This document shows positions 10,286 through 20,800 of a DNA stretch of 64,000 nt, one piece after another (positions within the stretch are counted from its first letter, which is position 1; each line of letters opens with the position of its first letter). The stretch is from Reticulitermes speratus (lineage: Eukaryota; Arthropoda; Insecta; Blattodea; Rhinotermitidae), in the NCBI GenBank assembly GCA_021186555.1, contig JAJKFL010000039.1, positions 36,684,733 to 36,748,732 of the forward strand. Direction: 5' to 3'. Made by a program: the position numbers and the translations under genes. The notes under the pieces are model-generated. The model had not been told where the DNA came from, ran no database searches, and worked only from the letters and a program-made list of their open reading frames with translations.

Positions 10286-10649
10286 TATTACTCACTCATC
10301 TCTTTTTATCAGAACCTTTTGCACAGTGTTACTAGTTTCTCCCTGCTTTTCTCACCGTCTCTGTCTCGTTGCTGGACGATCATTGCAAGATGCTACAGTG
10401 CAAACAGATAGGAAACGTACGTATAACGTAACAACGAGGCACGTTCGGACCTTTTCATCCTGATTTGTGTACTTCGTTTATACTCTATTAATTCTAACAA
10501 CTCTACGTACATCTTTGGAGAGGAAACACTGTTACACAACTAACTGGTGTCCTCTTCACATATTTACTTCTCAGCATCGTGCCAATGTTCACAAAATGGA
10601 TAAATATTGCTCGTTCATGACCTGCTATATACGTACAACGTGGCTAAAC

Positions 10650-10662
10650 GTATATAATGACA
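10650..10662 (+). repeat. 13-bp target-site duplication, left
   Basis: GTATATAATGACA, identical to 12075-12087, bracketing the tandem array. It shows the whole 1.4-kb array arrived in one insertion. Confidence 0.8.
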
Positions 10663-12074
10663 ATCTTTAATCTTAATTCACCGTGCATTTTCATTATTTA
10701 AAAATAAACACCAACAAAATGCACAACTTTCAAGGCGCAGACCAGCTCCTTATATCATGAAACTATCCTTTGATGTTCTTGTATCGATGCACTAATTCTG
10801 CCTGTTTGGCATTCACAATCTTTAATCTTAATTCACCGTGCATTTTCATTATTTAAAAATAAACACCAACAAAATGCACAACTTTCAAGGCGCAGACCAG
10901 CTCCTTATATCATGAAACTATCCTTTGTTGTTCTTGTATCGATGCACTAATTCTGCCTGTTTGGCATTCACAATCTTTAATCTTAATTCACCGTGCATTT
11001 TCATTATTTAAAAATAAACACCAACAAAATGCACAACTTTCAAGGCGCAGACCAGCTCCTTATATCATGAAACTATCCTTGATGTTCTTGTATCGATGCA
11101 CTAATTCTGCCTGTTTGGCATTCACAATCTTTAATCTTAATTCACCGTGCATTTTCATTATTTAAAAATAAACACCAACAAAATGCACAACTTTCAAGGC
11201 GCAGACCAGCTCCTTATATCATGAAACTATCCTTGATGTTCTTGTATCGATGCACTAATTCTGCCTGTTTGGCATTCACAATCTTTAATCTTAATTCACC
11301 GTGCATTTTCATTATTTAAAAATAAACACCAACAAAATGCACAACTTTCAAGGCGCAGACCAGCTCCTTATATCATGAAACTATCCTTGATGTTCTTGTA
11401 TCGATGCACTAATTCTGCCTGTTTGGCATTCACAATCTTTAATCTTAATTCACCGTGCATTTTCATTATTTAAAAATAAACACCAACAAAATGCACAACT
11501 TTCAAGGCGCAGACCAGCTCCTTATATCATGAAACTATCCTTGATGTTCTTGTATCGATGCACTAATTCTGCCTGTTTGGCATTCACAATCTTTAATCTT
11601 AATTCACCGTGCATTTTCATTATTTAAAAATAAACACCAACAAAATGCACAACTTTCAAGGCGCAGACCAGCTCCTTATATCATGAAACTATCCTTGATG
11701 TTCTTGTATCGATGCACTAATTCTGCCTGTTTGGCATTCACAATCTTTAATCTTAATTCACCGTGCATTTTCATTATTTAAAAATAAACACCAACAAAAT
11801 GCACAACTTTCAAGGCGCAGACCAGCTCCTTATATCATGAAACTATCCAGTTAGTTTCATGATATAAGGAGCTGGTCTGCGCCTTGAAAGTTGTGCATTT
11901 TGTTGGTGTTTATTTTTAAATAATGAAAATGCACGGTGAATTAAGATTAAAGATTGTGAATGCCAAACAGGCAGAATTAGTGCATCGATACAAGAACATC
12001 AAGGATAGTTTCATGATATAAGGAGCTGGTCTGCGCCTTGAAAGTTGTGCATTTTGTTGGTGTTTATTTTTAAA
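10663..12074 (+). mobile_element. Retro-inserted tandem array (154-155-bp units) ending in an inverted copy
   Basis: Nearly identical 154-155-bp units (ATCTTTAATCTTAATTCACC ... TTTGGCATTCACA) begin at about 10663, 10816, 10971, 11125, 11279, 11433, 11587 and 11741. At about 11849 the sequence turns round and runs as about 1.5 units in reverse complement to 12074. The starting bases and the terminal ...TTGGTGTTTATTTTTAAA match the ends of the single-copy element at 39121-39385, so this is a multimeric member of that family. The only clear differences between units are one-base changes such as TCCTTTGATG versus TCCTTGATG. No complete hammerhead core is visible in the unit. Confidence 0.8.
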
Positions 12075-12087
12075 GTATATAATGACA
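12075..12087 (+). repeat. 13-bp target-site duplication, right
   Basis: Second copy of GTATATAATGACA, directly after the last base of the inverted unit. Confidence 0.8.
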
Positions 12088-12330
12088 GTTCATTCGTTGA
12101 GGAACTTCTCTGTTTTTGTTCGTCTGACTGCAGACCATACTGTATGTTTGTATTCTTGTTTCAATTACCCGGATTGCAAATCGAATTTTGTGGCGTCACA
12201 TTGTGTTTAGATCGTCAACTGTTCCTTTGTCTTGTGTAGCTGTGTTATATTCCCTGTAGTTTTTCGTAAACGATACGATTTTCGGAAAAACGTATTGGAC
12301 ATAACGTTTTCTCTACATCATTATTTTCAG

Positions 12331-12615
12331 GCCCGGGGACAGCGCGGTCGGTATAGCGACTCGCTAAGGGCTGGACGGTCCGGGGATCGTATCCCGGTGG
12401 GGGCGAGATTTTCTGCAGCCGTCCAGACCGGTTCTGGAACCCAACCAGCCTCTTGTAAAACGGTTACCGGGCTCTGTGCCAGGGTAAAGCGGCTGGGGAG
12501 TGGCGTCGACCACCCACCCCCTTCACGCGCCGAGGTTGAGGATGGGTAGAGCCATACCTCTACCTCCCTTCAGTGCCTTCATGGCGTGTTATAGGGTGAA
12601 ATTTACCTTTCTCCC
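12331..12615 (+). mobile_element. SINE family 1, forward
   Basis: Head GCCCGGGGACAGCGCGGTCG, B-box-like GGGGATCGTATCCCGG, body with GGGTAAAGCGGCTGGGG and CGCCGAGGTTGAGG, tail GCCTTCATGGCGTG and AATTTACCTTT. It is preserved over its full length. Confidence 0.85.
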
Positions 12616-13589
12616 TATATAATTTTTTGAGCCCAAGAAGCTTCAGCGAGATAACATAAAGTTACACGTCGTCATGCAAAGTGGATGTTGTTTGTGTCAA
12701 ATTTTAACCTTAACTGAATTTGGCAGACAGATTTTGGTAAAAATCAGCATAAACATCTGCCCAGTGGAAGTTGTTTCACGTGGATACACATGCATGACGA
12801 AACTAACAGCCGATTTTCGCAACTGTTTTTGCGAATGTGCCTAAAAAGGAACTACATCCACCACTTTTTCGGCAGTAGTAACTTACAAAGTGATCATTAT
12901 CGAACACCATGTCTGCATGTAATAAAAAAAGTCAGTCATAACACATATCTATAAAACTAACAACAAACACTTTTACTATTTCAGTAGTCTATTTTTTGGA
13001 TAGTACATGCAACACTTCTGCTAGTTGAAAATAGAGCAAATTGCACTGTTCTTACATCTTTCATTGTAACACTGAGTCTCTCGGTATTTCGTAAACTAAC
13101 AAAAACGAGCATTGGGACTAAAAAAAAAATTAAATTAATGAAATGACCATTGTTTTTCAGTTTGAAATTTGCCGCAGTGTCATTATAACACTGGTAGCAG
13201 AACCCAAAAGCTTAACCACAATTACAGAAACCTACCATTGCACATAATCCTAAGTCAGTTTCATTCATCTCAGATCATTACAACCTATACCCCTCATGCC
13301 ACTAGAAATAATTTATAATATACCGATTTTACATCATTCTTGCTAATACTTAATATCACACTTACTGTACTTAATATTAGTTAATAACATAACATTTCTC
13401 TCAGTCAGAAGGAACCTTCTCCTATACGCATTCACACACAACCAGTCAAGATGAACTAATACAAACTCTACCCTATGCATTGTCTATAAGAAGAACAAAA
13501 TAAGACTGGCTATTATGCTATGACTTCTGACTACTGCATTATATTATTAAGAGCTAAGGGGCCCAAGAAAAATTTGTTCTTGAACCCCA

Positions 13590-13680
13590 CAACACTTGAA
13601 GATGAAGGCACTATGTTCCTCAAAACATCAGAAGACACCAACCCAGTGACACAGTGTCACATCCCAGAATCCTTCAGTCA
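13590..13680 (+). repeat. Foldback-family relic (right arm)
   Basis: TTGAAGATGAAGGCACTATG, CTCAAAACATC and GTGTCACATCCCAGAA match, in order, the right half of the foldback elements at 22228-22456 and 24689-24839. The frame across it is fortuitous. Confidence 0.45.
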
Positions 13681-14087
13681 TCAACAAAACCGCTGTGATA
13701 ACTTCAAATCTGGCACAGTACAGTCCTCCCACATCCACATCACTGATCCTAGAATCAGAGACAGGATAAGTGAGCAGTATCAGGATATCGGTAAGATACT
13801 ATCAGAGACTTAACGGACATTTATCACATGTATTAGCATGACATGTCTTACCGTGTAAGGCAGTCTTTGGTCATTCAGATGCTGGGATTGTTAGTGTAAA
13901 CCCTGCTGATGGCGTGGGTTTATATCCACAGCTGGGTTGTGTTTTCTTATGTAAACATAGCCCATGTGGTGCTTGTGGAAAACTATCTCCACTCCAATCA
14001 TACTAAATGTCTAAAAATAAACAGTTTCACTATTAATTTTCAATTGGAACAGGCCAATGATTCTAATTCAGTAAAGCTGAAGGCCAA

Positions 14088-14142
14088 CAGCAACAGCAGC
14101 AGCAACAACAACAACAACAACGATGACGACAATGACAAAAAC
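14088..14142 (+). repeat. CAG/CAA microsatellite
   Basis: Runs of CAG then CAA then GAC triplets, intronic. Confidence 0.7.
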
Positions 14143-14289
14143 AAATTAAACTAATGATTATAACAAGAGACGGTTTAAGCCAGCTTTTAAATTTTCATAG
14201 TTTATTATGACAGTGCAACAGTATTTTAATGTTCCTCTGTAATTATCTCATATTTTCAAAGTAACACTATGCTATTGCCTATGTATCAG

Positions 14290-14496
14290 CTCTGGACAGG
14301 GTGCGTGCAGAAATTAAATCAGACACAGACAGTCTGGCCCATTCTGATGCCACTCTCAGTTCAGGGTGCTGCAACTGTCCCAGTCCTGTTCTACCAGCAT
14401 CTGAAATCCTGCAGGGTCCTCACCATGGAGGGCACGGATCACTGCAGGTCCCAAAGAAAGTGACCGCCTATCACAAGACAAGTGATGTACCAACAG
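14290..14496 (+). CDS. Tmie: Tmie exon, cytoplasmic region
   Basis: The acceptor is ATGTATCAG (ending 14289); the donor ACAG then GTTAGT follows 14496. It is 207 nt, phase 1 at both ends, so it joins 9652-9804 without a frame change. The junction continues the charged helix (LDRVRAEIKSD) and then becomes Ser/Gly/Pro/Cys-rich. A long conserved cytoplasmic continuation after the basic segment suits insect TMIE proteins. The CTATGTATCAG acceptor has a weak pyrimidine tract. Assignment rests on phase, strand, position and continuity of the charged helix. Confidence 0.7.
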
Positions 14497-15292
14497 GTTA
14501 GTGAAGGAAACCCAATATGCTGCTTCCAAATGTACATTTTGCTCTGATGTTGTTTCATCCTCTTAAGATACAGGCACTCTGCTACATACAACATCTAAAA
14601 TTTTTATTGCTGTCACTGTACAAACCCACTTGCTTCAATCATTAATCTCAATATCAAGGTCATGTGAACCAGTGGTGTTTTTGAGAAACTTCATTAACTG
14701 CGAAACAAACAAAATCAGTATGAATTTATGAATATATCCAAATGCTTATCATAGAGTTAAAAGAAAACTGTAATCATCCCCATGTTACTTCTGTAACGCT
14801 GAAGACCACAGTATACAAAATAATAAGTATTTCAGTTCCTTGCATGGTGATTATACAATGTGGTTCTTTAGAGGGAATATCATAAAAAACAGGCATTTGA
14901 GAACAAAGTGCTGAGGAAAATATTTGAACCTAAAATGACAAAATGAACAATTTAGCCACTGTGATGGATAACTTTAAGGATGCCAAAGCCCACCAAGGAC
15001 TGTAGTGCTGATGATGGTGAATGGATAACTTTGTAGTTTGTACAAGTTAGAATTGTGAAATCTAAAAGGCTGTGATGGGCTTTGTATACCGGTAGGATGG
15101 GGGGCAAGGAATGCACATAAAATGATGGTGTGAAAGGTCTTGGAAAATATCCACTGGGAAGAAAAAGAAGGAAGTGTGAAGATAACACTAAGACAGATCT
15201 CAGGAAGTAGGTTGTGAGGGTGGGAGGTAACTGAACTAGTGAAGGACTGTATCCAATGGGAGGATTTGGAATTAATGGTTTTGAATCTCAGT

Positions 15293-15521
15293 GTTCTGCT
15301 ACCATAGTGTGTGTTACTAGTAGTCAGTACTGTAAGCAATTGCAACAGTGCATTACTAAATACAGGATTTTGACAGAAAATGTGCAGTTCCAGATGTATC
15401 TTTGCAGGTTCTGCTACCCAGCATGTGTTCGTCGTAGTTAGTTCTGTAAGCAATTGCAACAGTGCATTACTAAATACAGGATTTGACACAAACTGTACAA
15501 TTCCAGATGTATCTTTGGAGG
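15293..15521 (+). repeat. 115-bp tandem duplication across the last Tmie exon boundary
   Basis: 15293-15407 and 15408-15521 are diverged direct copies (GTTCTGCTACC ... CCAGATGTATCTTTG). The first copy ends CTTTGCAG and supplies the acceptor of the last exon; the equivalent bases in the second copy (CTTTGGAG) are coding. The first copy has its own AG (TCTCAG just upstream) but carries an in-frame TAG and an extra T. Confidence 0.75.
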
Positions 15522-15613
15522 AACTTCCAGTGCAAGGAGGCTTAGGAAGCAAGTTGTCCTCAGTGGTAGAAACGTCATTAACAAAATTGCGACCAAAGAA
15601 ACCTGAAGTCTAG
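15408..15613 (+). CDS. Tmie: Tmie last exon with stop codon
   Basis: The acceptor ATCTTTGCAG ends at 15407 and the frame runs 206 nt to TAG at 15611-15613. Entry phase 1 fits the donor after 14496. The encoded tail has short Ser/Thr/Val-rich stretches and ends in a basic LRPKKPEV segment. This tail cannot be matched to vertebrate TMIE, which ends in a lysine-rich tract, so it is the least certain exon. If splicing instead used the AG before the first copy of the duplicated segment, the protein would end after about nine extra codons. Confidence 0.55.
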
Positions 15614-16339
15614 GATCTTTCTGTGTAAAAATAATTATAAAATAGAGTACTGTGAAATTCTGGTTTACAATGGAGAATTGTAAGCATTCTTATTAAATTA
15701 CAACTTAGCAGTGCAGTCACATCAACCTTTCTTGTTTTTTTTTAAAAAGCCAAGCTTCTGTATCATAATGTCCAGCCATCTTTCATCTCATAAATTGTTA
15801 TCCAATTAGCAGGCTGTAATTAAATGTAGCATGAATACCATGCACTTAGAGGACTTCCAATCCTTTTCTTTTTTAATTTTAATTTTATACAAATAACCGA
15901 TGTGGAACCACGCAAATTTCTTGAGTTGTAACGATACTATCATCACTTTAAATCTTGCTTTATATATACTTTCAAAACATGCAACTTTTATTACAATGAT
16001 GTTTTTGCAGAGTGTAGAACAAGGAAGGTAGGAGAAATCTATGCTTACATGTTAAGTGCTGTAGCAACAACTAACAATGGGTAAGTAAAACTGAGTATGG
16101 GATAGATTGTAACAAATTCTGCATTAAACAATTTCGAATGTTCAAAAATACAGCCCTGATCAGTGATGTAATAATTCTGGGTTGTCTGATAATTTTCAAA
16201 TAAGAATCTCAATTAGGGCACAGAAATAGATCCTTGGGTTGTATAAATACTACTTCCTAATTCCCATGAGTCCATGTGTGTAGATGGAAGTATTTGAAGA
16301 TAACTGGCACTCAGAAGTTCTTCTCAAACCTTCTATGTA

Positions 16340-16440
16340 CTTTCTGAAAAGAGAAGAATATCTTGCACCTTGTGTGGATCAAACTATGATTCCTCAGTTG
16401 CCCATCTCATAGCCTAGTCATTATAATGACTATAGCAGTA
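16340..16440 (-). mobile_element. Degenerate SINE family 1 head, reverse
   Basis: CTTGCACCTTGTGTGGATCAAACTATG followed by CCCATCTCATAGCCTAGTCATTATAATGACTATAGC parallels the reversed head at 48840-48905 (CTCTTGCC ... CAGCCCATAGCCTAGTCACTG), heavily mutated. Confidence 0.45.
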
Positions 16441-16787
16441 CAGCTCCATTCAAATGTCAAGACACTGTAAAAAATACTGGATAGTAGTGCTAATGTCCCT
16501 CCCTCCTAAAAACCACTTTTTGCATTATATGTTTCAAAGTTGTAAGTAATATACACTTTTACCATAACATCAAAGTGTTTAAGAGTTACAACAAAAATAA
16601 CTGCAACCTCTTACCGTGAAGAAGATGAAGATAAGTAATCTGACATCCGTGCTGTATTCAGTTATAGGTGAGCTAAATTACGCAGCATTGTCATTACGAT
16701 ATCAAGCACAAAAAAACTCGAGAACCCTGGGTAGTTATGCCATGCCAACTTCACCTTCAGTGTCAAGCAGTCTTGGAATGCTAGATG

Positions 16788-16876
16788 CTGAAATTGGAGG
16801 CACTATCCTCCTCAAAAATATTGATAACTATTTACCATTCGATACGGCATATCATCACCAGAAGACTTGAATCTTC
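16788..16876 (+). repeat. Foldback-family relic (right arm)
   Basis: GGAGGCACTATCCTCC, AACTATTTACC, then CACCAGAAGACTTGAATCTT match the right arm of the 22228-22456 foldback; the left arm is missing. Confidence 0.5.
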
Positions 16877-18174
16877 ATTAATGCTGCTGTTAGAAACTCA
16901 AACGTTGCATAAGCACAAAACATCGCTGTTGCTGAAAATTTGAAAGAAGAATCTTAACTTAGGCACGCGTGTGTGCATGTGTGTAAAATAATATTTACAT
17001 ATTCACTCACAAGGGTGCGTGGCATATTTGTTCAGAGGTACAGATGTTGTGATGCAATAGTCCAACCTTCCAGCACTCCGGGCTAGTTCTGGAACATCAG
17101 ACCTTGCGCCCCTATAGGGTAAGAATCAGGCTCTCAAACTCTGAGCCCGGGGACCTGATCTGGTAGCTTGCCACCATCTCTTGTATATAGAAATGAACAA
17201 TGCAGGGAATGCGAGAGATCAGACCCTACAAACTACCCTTCTCTAAGCTTGAAAGCATAGGGTTCAGAGAGAGAAAGAGAGGAACCGTTAATGAAGTTAA
17301 TTCCCAACAAATTATATTATTAAAATTGATACCTTATTAAAATGAGGAGCGACATTTACCTACGATACTTGGACAGTTCACTAAATTCTATGACCATCAC
17401 TGGCCAGAACCACCATAGGCCTTGGTCAATTCAGAAATAAACCGTCCTACCTTGTAGATGTAATACTAAGACGCAGACCATTAGCACAACATTGGGCTTC
17501 ATGCCTGTAACAATATGTCACCTTGAGGATAGTAACGTCTCAACTTTCCCCAAATACATACCAACTGTCCAACTTCCTGACTTTTTTATACCTAAAATAT
17601 TGCGTCTTTCCACCCTACTTCATCGCAACAGTTTGTTATTTCTCAATGAAACAATAACTATCCTTGTTGATGGTATATCATACAGTTTGTTTGATCTCGG
17701 TCTAGACATTACAAATCTCTAAGTATCTGGCCATCAGCAAATGGTTTACATACCAAGTTACTCCATAACAGCGTTTGGCCTTCACATATCAACAAACTAT
17801 GGAATCCATAACATAATAATTGTTACATCATTTCTCCACACATTAAAAGCCTAATTTATAGCAGCATTTTCTAAATTTGACAAGTGATCAGTGTTCTCAA
17901 AATTCACTACATTACAACAGATCATCAAAATGTTCTCACATAAGGGCAGTGTTAGGTGATTTACTACAGATACAGAAGATTAAAAAAAATTGCAGTTATT
18001 ACCTTTGAAATTCGCAGAAATTTTGTTCAAACATCATGTGCACTATACCCTTGACCCCATTCAAAATTTCTATAACTTGAAAATGAATTTTTCGTGAATG
18101 TATATATTCTTTTGGAAATATATGTCCTTAATAAAGTCTTCAACTTATACATTCTATTATTCCACCAACACGCA

Positions 18175-18285
18175 GATATTAGGTTAGGTTATTTATTTAT
18201 CTGTTTATCTAATTATGTATTTATTTATCTATCTATCCATATATCTACTTATCTTCTTATCCATCCATTTATCTATCCAGTGAAG
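18175..18285 (+). repeat. ATTT/TATC microsatellite
   Basis: Imperfect tetranucleotide runs (TTATTTATTTATC, TATCTATCTATCC, TTATCCATCC). Confidence 0.65.
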
Positions 18286-18639
18286 TGTCGTGGACACGAC
18301 ATTTCACCGACACAAAACATCCCAAGCGACAGGATGAGATTGACGTTGATTGACTATATAATTGTATACATGTCCAACAGCCAGTAAAACCTTTTTTAAA
18401 AAGCTTTCATATATTTTAGTCGTCTAGGTCGAGTCATGTAACAGTAGTTGTATTTGATAATTTTTACTGAGTTATGTGCAGTGTCGGCTTACATCACTGA
18501 CTTAGACACATTGTGTTGTTTACTCTTAACATTTGGTTTTGTGACTATAGGCATCAATTCATTTTAATATTGTAAGCAGCATATGTGCTTCCATTATAAT
18601 GCCGAGTGTGTGTGTACCTGGATGCCATGGATGTTTGTG

Positions 18640-18745
18640 ATTCTTTGATGCACCCCCTGAGGATGATAAATTGATTGCTGAAACATATGTAGGGGTTACA
18701 TATATACATTGTTAATAATTCTTGTGCATTGATTGGTTTGACTAA
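18640..18745 (+). mobile_element. Partial hammerhead-like element (right half)
   Basis: CTGAGGA at 18657-18663, then a short degenerate arm, then GAAAC at 18680-18684 followed by ATATGTAGGGGTTA and, further on, TTGTGCATTGATTGGTTT. Order and wording match the element at 50207-50407 (CTGATGA ... GAAACATATGTAGGGTTA ... GTGCATTGTTGGTTT). The left arm that would form stem III is missing. Confidence 0.55.
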
Positions 18746-19190
18746 AACTCAGCTCACAAATATTGAACAGTCACAGAAAGTGGCAACAAACTGTCTCCAA
18801 CAGTACTGCCAATATCATGCCCTTCCCTTGTATTTTTTGACATTTATTCATATAATTCCAGCTAATTGCACTTGCACTTAGTTGCAATTATATGAATAAC
18901 ATGCTTAATGCATGGAATATAAATAATACTCAGATCCTACGACCTACTCTTCATGTCTGTGTAATCGTGAAGGCTCGATAAAAGGGAGGTCCTGGCCCAC
19001 TAGGGGCTGTTGCACCATGGAAAAAAAATCCTATTCCTTACACTCCAACAGACACCTAACACTCCCTCAATGTTACAGTTACCAGCCCACTGATGGAGGC
19101 ACCTTCATACCTCAAACTGTCGCGCAACCCAATTAAACCTTAAATATGAGGTTCAGATTGTCACAACAAACACGACAGCTCCAAGGTAGT

Positions 19191-19673
19191 TCTTAATCAT
19201 GTAATATAACTTCACCCGTAACAGTGCGTTTCTCTGCCATCTATGTAGTACTACACACAGCTACTGAGCGCCGGCTACAGTAACGCACGTAGCCGTCGTT
19301 TCAGTGCTCATTGAAACTTGCCGGGTGATCGAGACAATGTCGCCAATCTACAAACGAGAAATCCACCAACCGTGTAGATACAATCTGCTATCTATAGCAT
19401 TTCGCTCGTCGTTTGTTTTTATGCTGTCACTGCCCACTAGTGGGTCGTTACTGAAGTGGTGCTATATGGACGGTGTGGTGTTCAGTGTTGGGTGAAGCAC
19501 TGTAATTAATTTCTCTTATTTTTACTACTGTATATTTTAGTTGTTTGTCAGTATTAATGTGTGCGTCATAAATATGGGAATCGTATGGTTATTGGCGGTA
19601 TAACATTACAAAGACTCATGTTTAGTTTTGACAAGTAATTTCAACAATTAAGTACTTGTGTATAAAGTTGAAC
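19191..19673 (+). promoter_or_regulatory. Probable promoter and 5' UTR region of the UPF0047 gene
   Basis: This stretch is richer in CG dinucleotides than its surroundings (GAGCGCCGGC, ACGCACGTAGCCGTCG) and ends 5' of the ATG at 19674. No TATA box in a convincing position. This is inferred from position and base composition only. Confidence 0.35.
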
Positions 19674-19833
19674 ATGGCTTCATCTAATAGGGGTATTCAG
19701 ATAGGATCGGCATGGTTTCAACGAAAAATCAACCTTAGGCCGCAGCATAGAGGAGTCCATTTAGTAACAGAAGAAATTATGAGGCAAATGCCTGAAATAT
19801 GTCAATTTTCAATTGGCTTATGTCATGTACAGA
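19674..19833 (+). CDS. UPF0047/YjbQ-family protein, exon 1
   Basis: ATG at 19674; an in-frame TTG upstream at 19656 is not needed. The exon ends AGA then GTAAGT, 53 codons plus one base. It encodes the family's N-terminal strand and helix: WFQRKINLRP, RGVHLVTEEI and the start of the central sheet (SIGLCHVQ). Five exons (19674-19833, 23707-23761, 26452-26491, 27845-27886, 30297-30512) sum to 513 nt, 170 residues plus stop, slightly longer than the usual 130-150 because of a Ser/Pro tail. The family forms small trimeric beta-proteins; E. coli YjbQ has weak thiamin-phosphate synthase activity and the animal role is unknown. No targeting signal is seen. Confidence 0.9.
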
Positions 19834-20639
19834 GTAAGTATTTTTAGTTTGCGCCATTGGAAGCATGCTATTTTTGGCTAAAATCTCGATAGGTTAGCAA
19901 TTTCAGAGAGTGTTAGTTGACGCTGATTTTTGCCTTTATGACTTAGACTCGTCTTATTTTTTACTGTAATGATTTCACATTGTAGCTATATGTAATACTG
20001 CATTGTAATTCAGTACATAGTTGAAGTTATGTATTTTTACTAGGAGTAAGATGTAATGTAGTTGTAAATCAAGACCACAGTAATCTTTGCAAGTTCTTGT
20101 TTCTTTGGTAGACTGTGGAATGCCGGTGTTCTGCAGTGAACAGTGACCAAAGTGACCTAACCTTAGGCCTAATCATCCCCTAACCAGAGATGTAACTCAG
20201 TCATTTCAAAACGTAGTGTTGTGGCTAACTTTTCCTTTAATAATTACTAGAATTTTTGTGTACTTACAAGATTTTGGAGGTGTGACAGTCTTATGAGGTC
20301 TTCATAGTTGTTTTATTGGAACGATCCAGAAGTGTCAAGTTGTCAAGGAGTTGTACTGTGTATGTCTGTTTTATTTTTGTTTACTGTAAGAATTTGCAGA
20401 TTGCAAAGAGTTCATATGGCTTTCAGATTACTTTGGACCAGGGTGTAAAATCTGAACACCATTTGTATGCCTTCTTTGTGGATGGGGAACACAATGGAAT
20501 AGCTTTCTGAATTTAATTATGTATAAGTACTTTTTCAAAACTTTGAAGCTCATTTGGAGTTTGTTACTTGAAGGAAAGAAACAACTTGGAATACATAGGC
20601 ATAAATGGGAGATTAGAATTTAAATATTTAATAAAGAAA

Positions 20640-20800
20640 GAGGGTGGGAGAGTGTGGACTTAATTTATTCGACCCAGGACCAGTGGAGGGCTATTATGAA
20701 ATGGTAATGAAATTTTGGTTCCGTGAAAGGTAGTAACCTTCCTGACTAGTTGAAAGACTGGTTAGCATTTAAAGGACTCTCTGTCATGGAGTGGGTTAGT
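20640..20800 (+). mobile_element. LINE 3'-end relic
   Basis: GGAGAGTGTGGACTTAATTT, GAAATGGTAATGAAATTTTGGTTC, CTGACTAGTTGAAAGACTGG and CATGGAGTGGGTTAG run parallel to the better preserved relic at 44590-44800 (GGTAATGAATCTTCGGGC, TTGACTAGCTGAGGACC, CATGGAGTTAG). Too decayed for class assignment. Confidence 0.4.

Larger units (their letters stand above)
9805..14289 (+). other. Tmie intron with SINEs and a tandem array
   Basis: GT-AG intron of about 4.5 kb joining phase-1 exons. It holds a forward SINE, the 10663-12074 array, another forward SINE, a foldback relic near 13590-13680 and a CAG/CAA microsatellite (14088-14142). 12620-13590 is AT-rich with nothing recognised. A short frame near 13700-13790 ending at a GTAAGA could be mistaken for an exon. 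Confidence 0.7.
15614..19190. other. Tmie 3' UTR and intergenic DNA
   Basis: No open frame with coding character. It contains a degenerate reversed SINE (about 16340-16440), a foldback relic (16788-16876), a TATC-type microsatellite and the partial hammerhead-like element at 18640-18745. The clearest poly(A)-like signal after the stop is ATTAAA near 15694. Confidence 0.5.

Noticed and set aside
10663..11848. CRISPR-like array
   Set aside because: The whole 154-155-bp unit is repeated with no unique spacers, and the setting is an insect genome.
10663..12074. Complete hammerhead inside the 154-bp unit
   Set aside because: Neither strand of the unit has CTGANGA paired with a GAAA in the right order; only the family link supports ribozyme ancestry.
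13520..13813. 97-codon frame with a possible exon end (GTAAGA) near 13790
   Set aside because: Its first half is a foldback relic, and the flanking Tmie exons join in phase without it.
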